Shown one piece after another: positions 28,901 to 39,800 of a stretch of DNA of 64,000 bases. Source of the stretch: Lineus longissimus (taxonomy: Eukaryota; Nemertea; Pilidiophora; Heteronemertea; Lineidae); the NCBI RefSeq assembly GCF_910592395.1, contig NC_088324.1, forward strand, positions 13,046,953 through 13,110,952, in the 5' to 3' direction. Below the pieces are notes generated by a model that worked only from the letters and a program-made list of their open reading frames with translations, did not search any database and was not told the origin of the DNA. Within the stretch, counting starts at the first letter, position 1. Each line of letters begins with the position of its first letter. The translations under genes and the position numbers were made by a program.

Positions 28901-29870
28901 GATGTTCATCTATTGAGCTGACAATTTCGTCCAGAGGATTGCACTGTATGAATACACGCCAGGGATTCTCAAAGAAGTTGTCAGATGGTGTGCTATGTGA
29001 TATGGCAGGGGTAGAGGTATAAAAGTTTGTGTCTCTTTGGTGCATGTTTAGAAATAAAGGGTGTCTCATAATTTAAGCCAAAGCTGGCAGGCCCTTTATT
29101 TAGGGGTTACACTACATGCATGAGATGTAGGATTTAAAATTTACCGTTTTTACTTGCATAAACTCTTGAAATTAAAGGGACCGAGGGCGTAGTGATGTAA
29201 AAGTCTGATGGGATTGTTATTGGTTGGCCTGCTGTGCATTGGAAGTTGTTCGTAATGATCAAGTGACTTGCCTAAGGTCACAAGATACATGAACTGTGCA
29301 CCTAACCTAAAGTGCCACTCCTGTGTCTTGCAATCTCACTTCATCAAATCCACACTACTTCATCATCAACCATTCACACAAAGACCACGATTTCGCGATT
29401 TTTGCCACAGTAAATAATCGCCCATATGGCGGATGTCTTTTCTCTGTCCTGTCAATGGCTGTGTCATAAGCGAGTGAATACTATCCACCCAGTGATCTGC
29501 TTGGGTAGGCAGACGCCGCACTGAAAAGAATCAGGCAGCTGGGATGGATTTTGTAGAAAAACATGGAGAGATCACTTTGTGTTGATAGTGACTTCTAGCT
29601 CAGTCATTTATTGTCATTGTGTGTTTAGGCCAGGAAAAAAAATCATGATAATAGTAACCAGACATCGGTGAAAAGTAAATTTTATTTTGAAAATGCATCT
29701 CATTCATTTTCAATGTGGCTAGCTCTGCTCCCAAATCATGTATTTTACATCCGAAATCATGAAAATATATCTAAAACTTACCTTTGTCATACAATATTTT
29801 TTGTCTGCCCCCTCTTGTGAAACCCTGCCGGTGTGCAAGGACAGGTTTTATCCAGGGTTTCCTTGAGAAG
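25910..29870. other. Mostly gene-free stretch with a small minisatellite
   Basis: No gene is supported. At about 29,265-29,300 the text 'agtgacttgcctaaggtca' resembles the conserved core found in CORE-type SINEs, so a decayed SINE is plausible there. Minus-strand open frames at 28,619-29,069 overlap each other in different frames and show no recognisable motif. Confidence 0.45.
27012..27150. repeat. Minisatellite with 'tatgatgatttttccacgga' unit
   Basis: About five imperfect copies of a 21-22 bp unit are seen, with one interrupted by a short unrelated insert around 27,040-27,060. Units differ by single-base changes (gatgatttttccactgag, gatgactttttccacggag, gatgatttcttcacggag). Confidence 0.75.
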
Positions 29871-29879
29871 GCTACGAAT

Positions 29880-30190
29880 CGGGCTTACAAAATATGAGCA
29901 CGGCTACTGTAATGTGCTCACCGTCCTGGGAATGATTTTGTGGTAGATGTAATGAGACATGGAGGTTTAACTGACTTTTTAATATGACAAAATGTGGCAC
30001 TGTCAGTGACACTTTTAGAGTTTGACCTCTGAGCAAATGTGCCAACCTTGTTGACGGACGACGGACGACGGACAATGGACGACTGACAATAGACGACGGA
30101 CGACGACGACGGACCATTGACAACGGACGGTGGACGACGGACTGACGGACGAGATGACATAAGCTCACCCAGGTGAGCTCAAATTTACCA
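29880..30190. mobile_element. Minisatellite-bearing element ending in an 'agctcacc' hairpin
   Basis: A core (about 29,880-30,048) is followed by a GGACGAC/ACGG-type minisatellite (30,049-30,158). It then ends in a short perfect hairpin with arms agctcacc (30,162-30,169) and ggtgagct (30,172-30,179). This order of core, ACGG-rich tandem repeat and terminal hairpin resembles the pearl-type and Helitron-like non-autonomous elements known from bivalves and other marine invertebrates. Assignment is by architecture only. Two minus-strand open frames here translate the repeat and are not genes. Confidence 0.55.
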
Positions 30191-31989
30191 CGATTAAAGA
30201 AGGTTCAAAACGTTTGGTTTCCAATGATTGCCCTTCAGTATTACACTAACAGTGACAAAAAGATGATAAAACCTTAAGAAATTATTTTCTGCCGCCTTTT
30301 TCCACCTTTATGCACTCAAGAGCAGTCGCTATTCGATATCATGAGTTCAAGGATCGCACAGCATTGTGTATCCACTTAGCAAGGCATGTAAAAATTGGAA
30401 ATATTTGTGTGACTCTCCAAGTGTAACAACAACATCGATCATGGCTGAGAGATAAAAAACATGCAATGTTACAATACATGCTGTAGTTGAGGCCGGCGAT
30501 GGTGCCTTTAGATGATAATAAATTAGCTGTTTTGGTGGAGACCTAGGTTCAGTGGGATACACTACAGTATGTAAGTTGTTTATGATTCTTTCAATCAAGG
30601 CAATGTGGATGTGGCTGGCATGCAAGAGAGTGTGGTTTTCAATGGAAAGTGACGAAACTAACACTACAATGGTAAGCCAGATGCTTCAATGATGAAAATC
30701 ATGGTAGAAATTCTGTGCAGGTCAAGTGACTCTTTTAACTGTTATGCACTGGTTTGAATATAGATTGATTTTTTCAGAATTCAGGCCATGTTTTCTTGTC
30801 ACATCATTGTTCAGAGTCTCTTCAGTTATTGGAAGGGCCACCTCATCATGACCAGCTGATTGTCAATGAAGAAATCGAGAATCAAAAAAGACAAAGGAAA
30901 GGGAAGCTCTGTAATTGTTTTGATTCTTAATCACAATAATTGGGCAATAAAAAAGAATGAACTTTATGAATGAATGAATGGCAATAAAGAATGAACACAT
31001 AACCTCCGATTGCCAAGGAACAAGATCAATGGGCTGGACAATCTGGATTAATTCCATTGTGATGCAATCAATGTCTTGATTGTAATTAGTAGACTAGTCG
31101 TTATGATTATGATTGGTTTATTATGTGGCTTAATCAAGCGTGGCACTTGGCAATCAGTCTGACTTATTACAGGGGTGACAGGGGTGGGTTTGGGATGGAT
31201 CATGGAGGGGGTTCTGGTTTGGCCCTTCTTTTCTATGAAAGTACTTTATGTCTTTGCTGTGCACTCCATTTTTGTGACACTCATTTGACTATTCATTTGA
31301 TTATCTATGGCATGCCCGACACATTAGTTCAGCTAATTTTAGGGTATGTAAGGGACAAGGACCAGGTTCTGGTGTAGGCCTGGAAAATAAATCAAGGATG
31401 AACCCTGGTCCTTACACTGGTTAAAGTTGTTGCTTCACCTCTTTTATGACTATGCCCAATATAATCCTAACACTTTCATGATTGTAGATGTTGGCCTACC
31501 ATCACGCAGATTAGATTAGTGGTTATGGATGGATATAAAATCATCCAAAATCCACTGTTGTCACAGTCCCCCAACCGCTTTTCAGCATTCAATCTGTGAA
31601 CGTTTAGCCTAAATTCATTTGTTAATGCGAGAGAGAATTTGACCCCATTTAATACATATTACTTAATAGATGACAAAATTGACATCAGACCCCCATCCTT
31701 TCTGAATCAAGAGCATGTCATAGGCCCACTGACATGACTGCTGATGTGACAGGTGACCATAACTACCCCGAATGAAAAACAGAACGTGTATATCAGCATA
31801 GGAAGCCAGCCCAGTGTGTAGAACCTCCACTAGAAAACGTACAATGCAACAATGTATTCTCTTAGTCAACCCCGCAAAGAAATGCAAAGTTTACAAAATC
31901 TATGAGGCCGATTTTGACGCGGCAAAGGTGAAAAGAAAGCTATTAACGCACTGAAGGGAGTGACATTGTTGATTTTTTGGTAAACTCAC

Positions 31990-32128
31990 CTAATTTTGAT
32001 CTTGCAGCGTCTAAACGTGATATCTCACCCTCAAGATGAACAACGGCAAACAAAACGAAGATAGCGCAGGATGCGGTAAGAAGGGCGAAGTGTTTCCCCT
32101 GCATCCCTCTAAACGCTCGAAACACCAT
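31990..32128 (-). CDS. HS2ST1: First coding exon of heparan sulfate 2-O-sulfotransferase (partial gene)
   Basis: The exon encodes 46 residues from an ATG at 32,128 and ends in a good donor (AAATTAG|GTGAGT, phase 1). The peptide has a short basic N-terminus (FRAFRGMQGK), a hydrophobic signal-anchor of about 18 residues (positions 13-30) and then HLEGEISRLDAARSKL. That last part lines up with the LE-x-x-I-x-x-L-(E/D)-x-x-RSKL stem that follows the membrane anchor in HS2ST1. The family are Golgi type II membrane enzymes that put sulfate on C2 of iduronic acid in heparan sulfate. No later exon was recognised downstream (toward position 1). I looked for the PAPS-binding RVPKTAST-like motif and the VIRDPIER-like motif and found neither. 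The assignment rests on one exon. The alternative is another type II Golgi enzyme. Confidence 0.6.
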
Positions 32129-33321
32129 CACAACATAGTCAAAATATATAAAGCTTAATCCACAATGAGCTTAACTTTCTAGTTTTTATTTACACAGTTT
32201 TGGTGAAAACAGAGAAATCGGGAGAGTAAATCCAACGCGTTTCGCAATGTTTAGCTTGTGAAGCATGTCCTGTGTATATGCAGTGTAAAACTGAAAATGT
32301 ACGGTGAAACGGTTTCGTTGATTCAATGCTTTGATACAAAAAGGTCATTTTTAATGAGAAAAACATTTTGGGCGGATTCAAATAATGAAACAGCTATAAA
32401 AGCACTAAATTGCATCTTAAATGTTCCTGTTTATATTTTAGTATTTTATTTGGGCCCCAAATCAAGATAAATGAATCTACGAACCGGCGGTTGTAGTTTA
32501 ATCGTTATAAAATAGTTCTGCCGTTAACGAATAGGTGTCGCCCTAGGTGTCACCACCTCCCAACTTTTAGAAGAAGACCAAATTTTCTTGACAAAAAGTG
32601 TTACAAAGGCAAGATTTGGCAGATTCGGAGTGATCGGATAGGTTTCACCATTACTCTGCATATCAAGGTACTGATGGCAATTCGGAGACTCTTGTGTTGT
32701 TTTTGTAAAATCGAACTAACTTGTAACTTAATCCGGCCAAGACTGGTAAAAGTCACCTGACCTAGGCCTAGTAGTACTAGTAGTAGTAGAGTCAGAGACA
32801 ACTGACTAGAGTGAAACAGTGTAGACCAATAGTGTAGCTTAGATGGGCTGAGTGAGTTGTGTAGTGTAGTATGTGTAAGTTGTAGAGTGCTGAACTTAAC
32901 GTAGACCTTTGACGGATAAGCCAATGCCTGGTTTGACAGAAATCACGCTCTTCTTGCCTTGATGGATCACCATGACATGGCAATGATGTCCTCCCCATCG
33001 AGCAGTCTACTGATTACTCTTCATGATGTATGACCTCTCAGCCCAATCATTGCTGCAGCCGCTGTTCAGTTTTCTCAATTTGAAAATTGATGATGATGGT
33101 GACGATGATGCATAAATAAATGGCCCACATCAGTAATTTGAATTGAAGTTATATGACGACTAGCTTGTGTAACTGTAAATATGTTCACCCACTTTATTGA
33201 AATTGACGGGGTGTCATTGCTGGAGTTATTATTCTAGTAAAAGTTTGACTTAGATAAAAAAGTTCATTGTCAGTCCAATTCTTTCCAGTTTGATATATCT
33301 TGAGTCACATATCAGAAAACT
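32129..33321. promoter_or_regulatory. Shared head-to-head intergenic interval
   Basis: This 1.2-kb gap separates the start codons of the minus-strand sulfotransferase exon and the plus-strand SDR gene, so it must hold both 5' UTRs and probably a bidirectional promoter. I see no TATA box that I would trust. A simple agt/act-rich patch (about 32,765-32,790) lies in the middle. Confidence 0.45.
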
Positions 33322-35291
33322 ATGGCGGAATCAAAAAAGAAAGTCGTGATCATCACCGGAGCTAATTCTGGGATCGGCTTCAAAGCAGCTGAGAAGCTCT
33401 GCCAGGATGAATACCAAGTCATCTTGGCATGTCGGGACACGGAGAGAGGCACTGCCGCTGTAAGACAGATCGCAGATAATAACCCTGAAGCTGACGCATT
33501 TTTTATGCAAGTATGTGTTTTGAATTTCTTGAGGATTTTATTCCTCCTTGATTTCCCAGACTTCCTGTGTGAAGACAATTACATGTAACAGTGACAGCTA
33601 TGAAAAGCTTCTGCACATATCCAAGTCCATGAAAGTGCTATATATACCTAACTATTATAAGCAGCCCTTACTTTTTTACTCCTTTCCAGCTTGATCTTGG
33701 TGACATATCATCGATAAAGGCATTTGCAGAGGAATTCATTGAGATGAAGAAACCCCTCCATATCTTGGCACTGAATGCTGGTCTCACCATGAACTTCAAG
33801 GGACATGAAAGAAGTTTTACAAAAGATGGCTTTGAGGTTACCATGGGAACAAATCATCTAGGTAAATAGGAATCTGTTATTATCAACATGCGGTCAGCAA
33901 TAGGTTATCAAATAGATGAATTGAAATACTGCAAGCGTGGAGCAGAACTGTGAGCTAAAACCGAGTCTGCCATTCTAAAGCACATCAAGCTTGGCGAGGC
34001 AAGTACATAATCCATTATAAAGATGAGACATTGTAACCAAGTTGTTTTATAATTCATTATCATCTTCGTTTTAGGCCACTTCTTGCTGACCAATCTTCTG
34101 CTTGATGTCTTGAAGAAAACTGCTGCAGAGGACGGGGAGGCCCGGGTTGTTGTGACGACATCATCCTTACATGACCCAGACAGTAAAGGAATGTCTAAAG
34201 AACGTGAGTATGCTCAAACTTCAAAGTTCAAAAGTAAAATATTTACTTTGCCAGAATTGAGCAGTAAATCACCAAGAATGAGTCATTCTTAGCAAAATAT
34301 ATTTTTTAATTTCCAGTGATTTTAGTGTTGTTTTAAGCATTTTTTTCATGCAGTGCATTTTGAACAGACAAATCTGCCCTTAGATGAAGAAAATTTCTAA
34401 TTTTCAGCACCTCGGCCAACCGACCTTGATGACCTGTTAATGTCTGAAGAAGATGCATATTCAGGTTTCCATGCCTACAGGACGTCAAAGGCTGCCAATG
34501 TGATGTTTACTTATGAGCTTGCTCGGAGGCTGGAGGGTACAGGAGTCACTGTGAACACATTTTGTCCAGGTCAGACTTAGTTATGGATGCAAATGGATGC
34601 AGGGAAAAACTGCTGGTGTGGACAACACAGCCCACCTCGTAAATTGAAAGCTAGTCACAATGAGAAGTTGTCCATGGATGTTGGTTTTGTGAAAGTAACA
34701 TTCTTGTTGAAGATGAAGAACTTTCTAACTGTCTGGACTACGATGTTTCGATCGATTTATTTGAATCATTTTGCACTTTCAGGTTTCATCCCCGAGACGG
34801 GCCTTGGCCAGAATCAGCCCGCTTTTGTACGATTCTTTGTCACATATGTACTTGGTTGGATCCTGTGGTGGAAGGGCGTCACAACATCGATGAAAGACGG
34901 TGGTTTAAAACTGGTGGATGTGGCAACGAATCCAGAGTACAAAGGTACATTCTTACGTACGGCACACAATGTTGTGTAATGATGTGTTCATTATCTTCTT
35001 CTCGTTCGCTAGACAGTCGACTTTGATCTGATGATAAAGTCAGCGGTTCTCTTGAGATGTGTTCATTATGTTATGTAAGAGAAAACCAGAAACCCTGTTC
35101 TTGTTAGTCTTGTCCCCTATTGACTCAAACTCTTGTCAACTTTTCCAGGTGTTACAGGGAAGTTCTTTACAAAAGGTGCCATTGCCAAGTCTTCCAAGGA
35201 ATCGTATGACGAGGAAAAACAGAAGAAACTGTGGGAAGTGTCAGCTGGTCTCCTGAAAATGGAGGGATACCCGTCTGTGGAGATCAAATAA
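33322..35291 (+). CDS. Short-chain dehydrogenase/reductase, retinol dehydrogenase/POR-like, six exons
   Basis: Exons are 33,322-33,510; 33,690-33,861; 34,075-34,203; 34,408-34,569; 34,783-34,944 and 35,149-35,291. All have GT-AG borders and joining phases, giving 318 aa. The start ATGGCGGAATC follows an in-frame clean leader. The Rossmann motif TGANSGIG is at residues 13-20, LNAG is the NAG motif, S in VVTTSSLHD is the likely catalytic serine, and YRTSK is the YxxxK catalytic pair. [10 protein letters not shown] after the active site, followed by a hydrophobic stretch ([15 protein letters not shown]), resembles the protochlorophyllide-reductase/retinol-dehydrogenase branch of the classical SDR family. 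It is expected to use NADP(H), since arginine follows the second strand (ACRDTERG). The substrate is unknown. A possible poly(A) signal ATTAAA lies at 35,696. The gene is complete, with no break. Confidence 0.9.
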
Positions 35292-36585
35292 ATGGACTGC
35301 TAAATGAAAGAGATGTAACCCCTGTAAATAATGGGCATATCCAAGGAAATATAAAGTATATATAGTTTAAACTACCCAAACTACCCGAACCCTTATATGT
35401 TGCCGCATCAAACACAGTTGTTATTCATCTCATAGAATGAAATAGATGATGTAAAATTCAAGAAATCACTATGTATTCTATAGGTATTGAAATTTGAAGT
35501 GCTATCATTAGATTTGGAAATGTAGGAATTTCACAGGGATGAAATTGAGAAATGTTTCCCGGGCCTTTGTTATGTTTGTGCCAGTAAATTTGTAGATCTC
35601 ACCCAAGATATAAACTACGGGTCATAAAAATGCAAATGTGCTAACATGTACATGTAGACAAAATGTATGATATACACTTTTAGATCATTATTTTGATTAA
35701 ATTATAATTAATATATTTTGGTTAGACTTCATTCAATTGATTGACGCTTTGTGAAGTGACCCTTTTGTTGTAGATCATTGACAATGGCCAAACATACCTC
35801 AACCTGTATAGACCACATTCGAAACTGGACCATAAGGAATGCCGAATTCACAGGCCAATGATTGAGCAGCTTCATGGCTCTTCAAGATGTCACTAGGAGG
35901 TGGCCTTTTCCCATGCTCCCAGAAGAGCCCCATATTGTCCAGTGGGTAACACTGTTTGCCTATCCCAATATCTGACACCATCAGCTCCTTCACAAAATGT
36001 TAACCATGCCACATGCGATCTGCACGTTACATGAACAATTTCGACATTGTTTCGATTGTGCAAGAAGTAAATAAATGCTGTTGCATTATAGGGTGAAAAT
36101 ATCAAATCTTCCTTACCCTGTAGTGGTTCCTGTTGTGCTCCTAAGGTCAGCTTTGCCTTGGTGTGGAGTACATCTTGTTTCCAGGGTGTAATCTTGCAGA
36201 CATGGGCAAGTGTGGCTGGCCTATAGCTCTGGCAGTATTATGGAAGTTGGCCCTTCTCTGGTAAGGCAACTCGGGTCTTCATGGAAGTATGACTTGCATA
36301 TCACAATGCTGGTGTCTGCTTTGTGAAAGAATGAGACAGACAAGAGGACCTTGTAACCTTTTATAGGGCCTATTGGGCTGGTCTCCAGACCCATGAGGTA
36401 ACAGACCTTGCCTCATCTGTAAGCTAAAAACGGGCCTATTGGGCTATTGTAACTAACATGTAAACTTATATACTATAGGTAAGATTTACAAGCTAGTCAA
36501 GACCCCACCAGATACACACCTTATGTTTTCTGGAATAGGTACAAAGAACACAAAACAAAGAAAGCACTGCTTGTTTTAACTTGTT
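35292..36585. other. Convergent intergenic interval, 3' UTR of SDR gene
   Basis: The SDR 3' UTR probably runs to about 35,720 (ATTAAA at 35,696). The remainder, up to the INTS5 poly(A) signal, shows no coding exon. A short duplicated phrase 'gggcctattgggct' occurs at about 36,366 and 36,434. Confidence 0.55.
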
Positions 36586-36591
36586 TTTATT
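36586..36591 (-). terminator. Candidate poly(A) signal of INTS5
   Basis: AATAAA on the minus strand lies about 250 nt downstream of the INTS5 stop codon (36,844). It is the first canonical signal after the stop and fits a short 3' UTR. Confidence 0.55.
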
Positions 36592-36843
36592 GAAATGATA
36601 GAGTTCACAATACATTCAAGCGAGAACAAGTATCCTCTTTTTAGTGAAAAACATATTTTTCTCCAGGCTATAAACCTTCCAGAGAATGTTTATTGGAGAC
36701 GAGAATTTCCTTCAAGTTCAAATTCTAATGACTCATTACTTTTGCGATGCAGATTATTATACACCTTCACATATGTACCTCTATCTGAGACCTCATGTTT
36801 TGGCAGTGCTGAGCATTTTGAAGCAGCAGATCTAGTCTAAAGT

Positions 36844-39800
36844 CTATGAACCAGTGCTTTCTATCCGAGCACCACGCGGGAAGAATCTTGTATACAAATC
36901 ACCCATCTTGTCAATGTTGTTGTGGAGAACCGCCTGAATTACACCAAGATATTTTCCATCGCACCCTGGAAAAACCAACAAAACATTCATGAATACCGTT
37001 GCAATGATTTTCACAATGGTTTACATGCCATCTTAACCGATTGAAGATTTGATTTGTATGAAAGAAAGTACTGCTCAGACACCCCAAACCAACCCAACAG
37101 ATCAAAGGTTTTTTCCATAACATGTCAAAGGTTGCATTTTCCAGACAAGGTAATACTAACTACTAGTTCACCAGAACTTCTGCTATGTGTATACTATTAA
37201 TATGACATAGTGAAAACTATTTAGGGCTGCGGTATAGCCAAAAGAGCATACCTAAATGTTGCTACAGACAATCAATTTCAACTTACTTTCAGCCATAACA
37301 GCTTTATTTATCTCTGGGTCAAATATCTGTCTGTTTTCCATAATGTAGCGCCAGACTCCCAGCAGAATCAGATGCAACTGGTATGGCGTCACAACGGAGA
37401 AGATCTCGCCGACGTAGCATAGCGGTTCTGGTAACAAGTTCCCCTGAAGTAGATAATGATGTCAATTTTCATGCATGCAAAGCTAGGGTTTGTACTTGGG
37501 TGTTTATAATGTAAAAGGCCAATGATGTCATCACGTGCTGGAATATTCTCCCACCACCAACCTCAAGATGTCTGAACCAGTAATCTCAGGCTGATGATAA
37601 AAGCATACTAACCCTTTTCATGCACTCCAATAATCGACACGATGCCTCAAGCTCCTTTGGGCTGTTTCTTGTTGAGACCTCACGGCTGCTCTCCCAAAAC
37701 ATCAACAACGGTGCGATGATCCCACGGAGGATGCAAGAACAGAACATAAAGCCAACGTTAGCAGACGCCACCAGCTCCATCACATCCCAGAGGATCGGAT
37801 TGTCATCAAACGTCTTTTTGATTGAAAGATCTCTGAAAAGGTAAATTTCAAAGAATCTCATTCAATCTATTATCTCAAAATTGCATGGCTGGGAAAACCA
37901 AATTCATAATCCAGAAAAAAGGAAGGTTTCAGAGCAACCAGGGGAACCATTACCTTTGAACTGTCACCCTCATAAAATCCTCATCAGGCCACGGTATATC
38001 GTTATACAAGGTATCTGGCATGGCTACATGCACGAGGATCTGGGCAAGGGTATGCGATGCTGTACTCGACAGCATCTTCTTAGAATTCTCGGTGTGGGGC
38101 TGCTGATCGTGATGGTGGTCGACTTCCATGTCGTGGTGGCTGTCTAATGGGTGTTCTGGCATCCCGGGCTCCAGACAACCACACAGGAGAAGGGCTTCTA
38201 TTAAGCACTGTTTGTTAAATATTTGCTGGTCCTGGAAGAGAGTGAGCTTAGGAGGGTTAAATTTGTCACAAACGTCACAAAAGCCTGGAGACAGAACATT
38301 TAACGATTCATCTCAACCCACTTTTCTAACATCTTACAAGGTCAGATGTTCAGATAAGCGAACAATTTGCTTTTCCCTTTGAAACACATTATGCATTGCT
38401 GTGATCGACACCAACACTGTGGAATCACTTCACTAGTTGTTTTGCAAAATGCAAGCGAAATATGTCAGGGATCAATTCCTGTCATGGCGTATATGGGAAC
38501 ATTTTGTGCAAGGGCATTTGTAACTTACCAAGGGTATCAAGTTTGTTTTTGGCGGAAGCCTTAGCCCATCCCCTATTACTCCAGCATGGAAAACAGTCAT
38601 ATGGGACTGTGGCAGGTTGACAGATGAAGCCTGCTTGATGTTCTCCTCAAGCAAGGAATCCTTGTCTTTCTGGGTCAACGTCTGCTTGCTCATGTTGACC
38701 TTTGACCCTAACAGATTTGCATTTTCCTGAAATGATTGAACAAAAGTTGATTACTCTTGAGAATCCAAACACCTCTCTTCTACTTAGAGAATATTACTTT
38801 GGCCTACTTTGCTCCTGCAATCTCGCTTTAAAACCAATAAGATTTCAATGAGTCTTTTAAGATTTACTTCTGAAATCTGTTCCTACCTGCATCAATGCAC
38901 CTTCCATGAGAAATCGTAAAACAATACTCGTGGCAGACGGCAGCTGGCTCAGTTTCTGTAAGTACTGGGAACAAACATGGATGGACTTCATCTTCAGACG
39001 AGGCTCTAAAACAGGGACAAAGCTTTAGAAAGGGATGGTCACAATCAAGCAGACATACATGCACCTACCTAAAATCACAACAAGGGGTGACATCAGAAGT
39101 CCCAAGAAAGCCCCCAGAAAGTCCCCAGACATGGTCAGCGGCAAAAAAGCACATTTAACTTACACAGGCCTAGGGCTTGGTGCTCTTAAATTGGAAACAG
39201 AAAAATTGGGTCAGAAAGAAAACTACTTTTTACATTTACCAAAAAGCAAATTTGAATTGTACCTGTGCATGTCAAACAGCGATAGAAGTACATGACCACA
39301 CTGCCACAGAGCTGGAGTACCATGCCCATGTCATATGACTGAGTTGAGAAGCCAATCAGATTCATGATCTGAATGGTTGTCATGGTAACCTTGAAGTTGC
39401 CATGGGAAAGCTGTCTTGCCAAGGTAACCATGTGATTTTGTAGAACTCTTGAGATACTGCTCCTGAAATTATCACGAAATAGAGGTTTTGAAAGGAAAAT
39501 CACAGTCAGACTTTTAACCTGAAACTTTTGAATGCAGTTCAGTCCTGACTTCTTTTGTGGCCAAGCCAATGCCATAGAAATCCAGGTTAACACTCTAAGA
39601 TAAATCAGCAATAAAACACTCTTACAACGTTTAAAAAATCTCTAGCTCTAGAGTCGTACTCTTACCCCCACTGGCTGTTCCCACCATGGTCTTGTCTCTG
39701 ACTACAGGCATGGATATGGGCAGTGTATAATACAGTTAAACTATCAGTTAAAGTCCAAAACCTAAAGAAAAAAGTGAAATAGTAAAAAACAGCTGCATAA

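Noticed and set aside
28619-29069. Minus-strand open frames of 81 and 128 codons
   Set aside because: They overlap in different frames, have no recognisable motif and did not match the sulfotransferase expected on this strand.
31663-31887. Minus-strand open frame just downstream of the sulfotransferase exon
   Set aside because: Does not match the second exon of HS2ST1 in content or phase and starts at no good acceptor.
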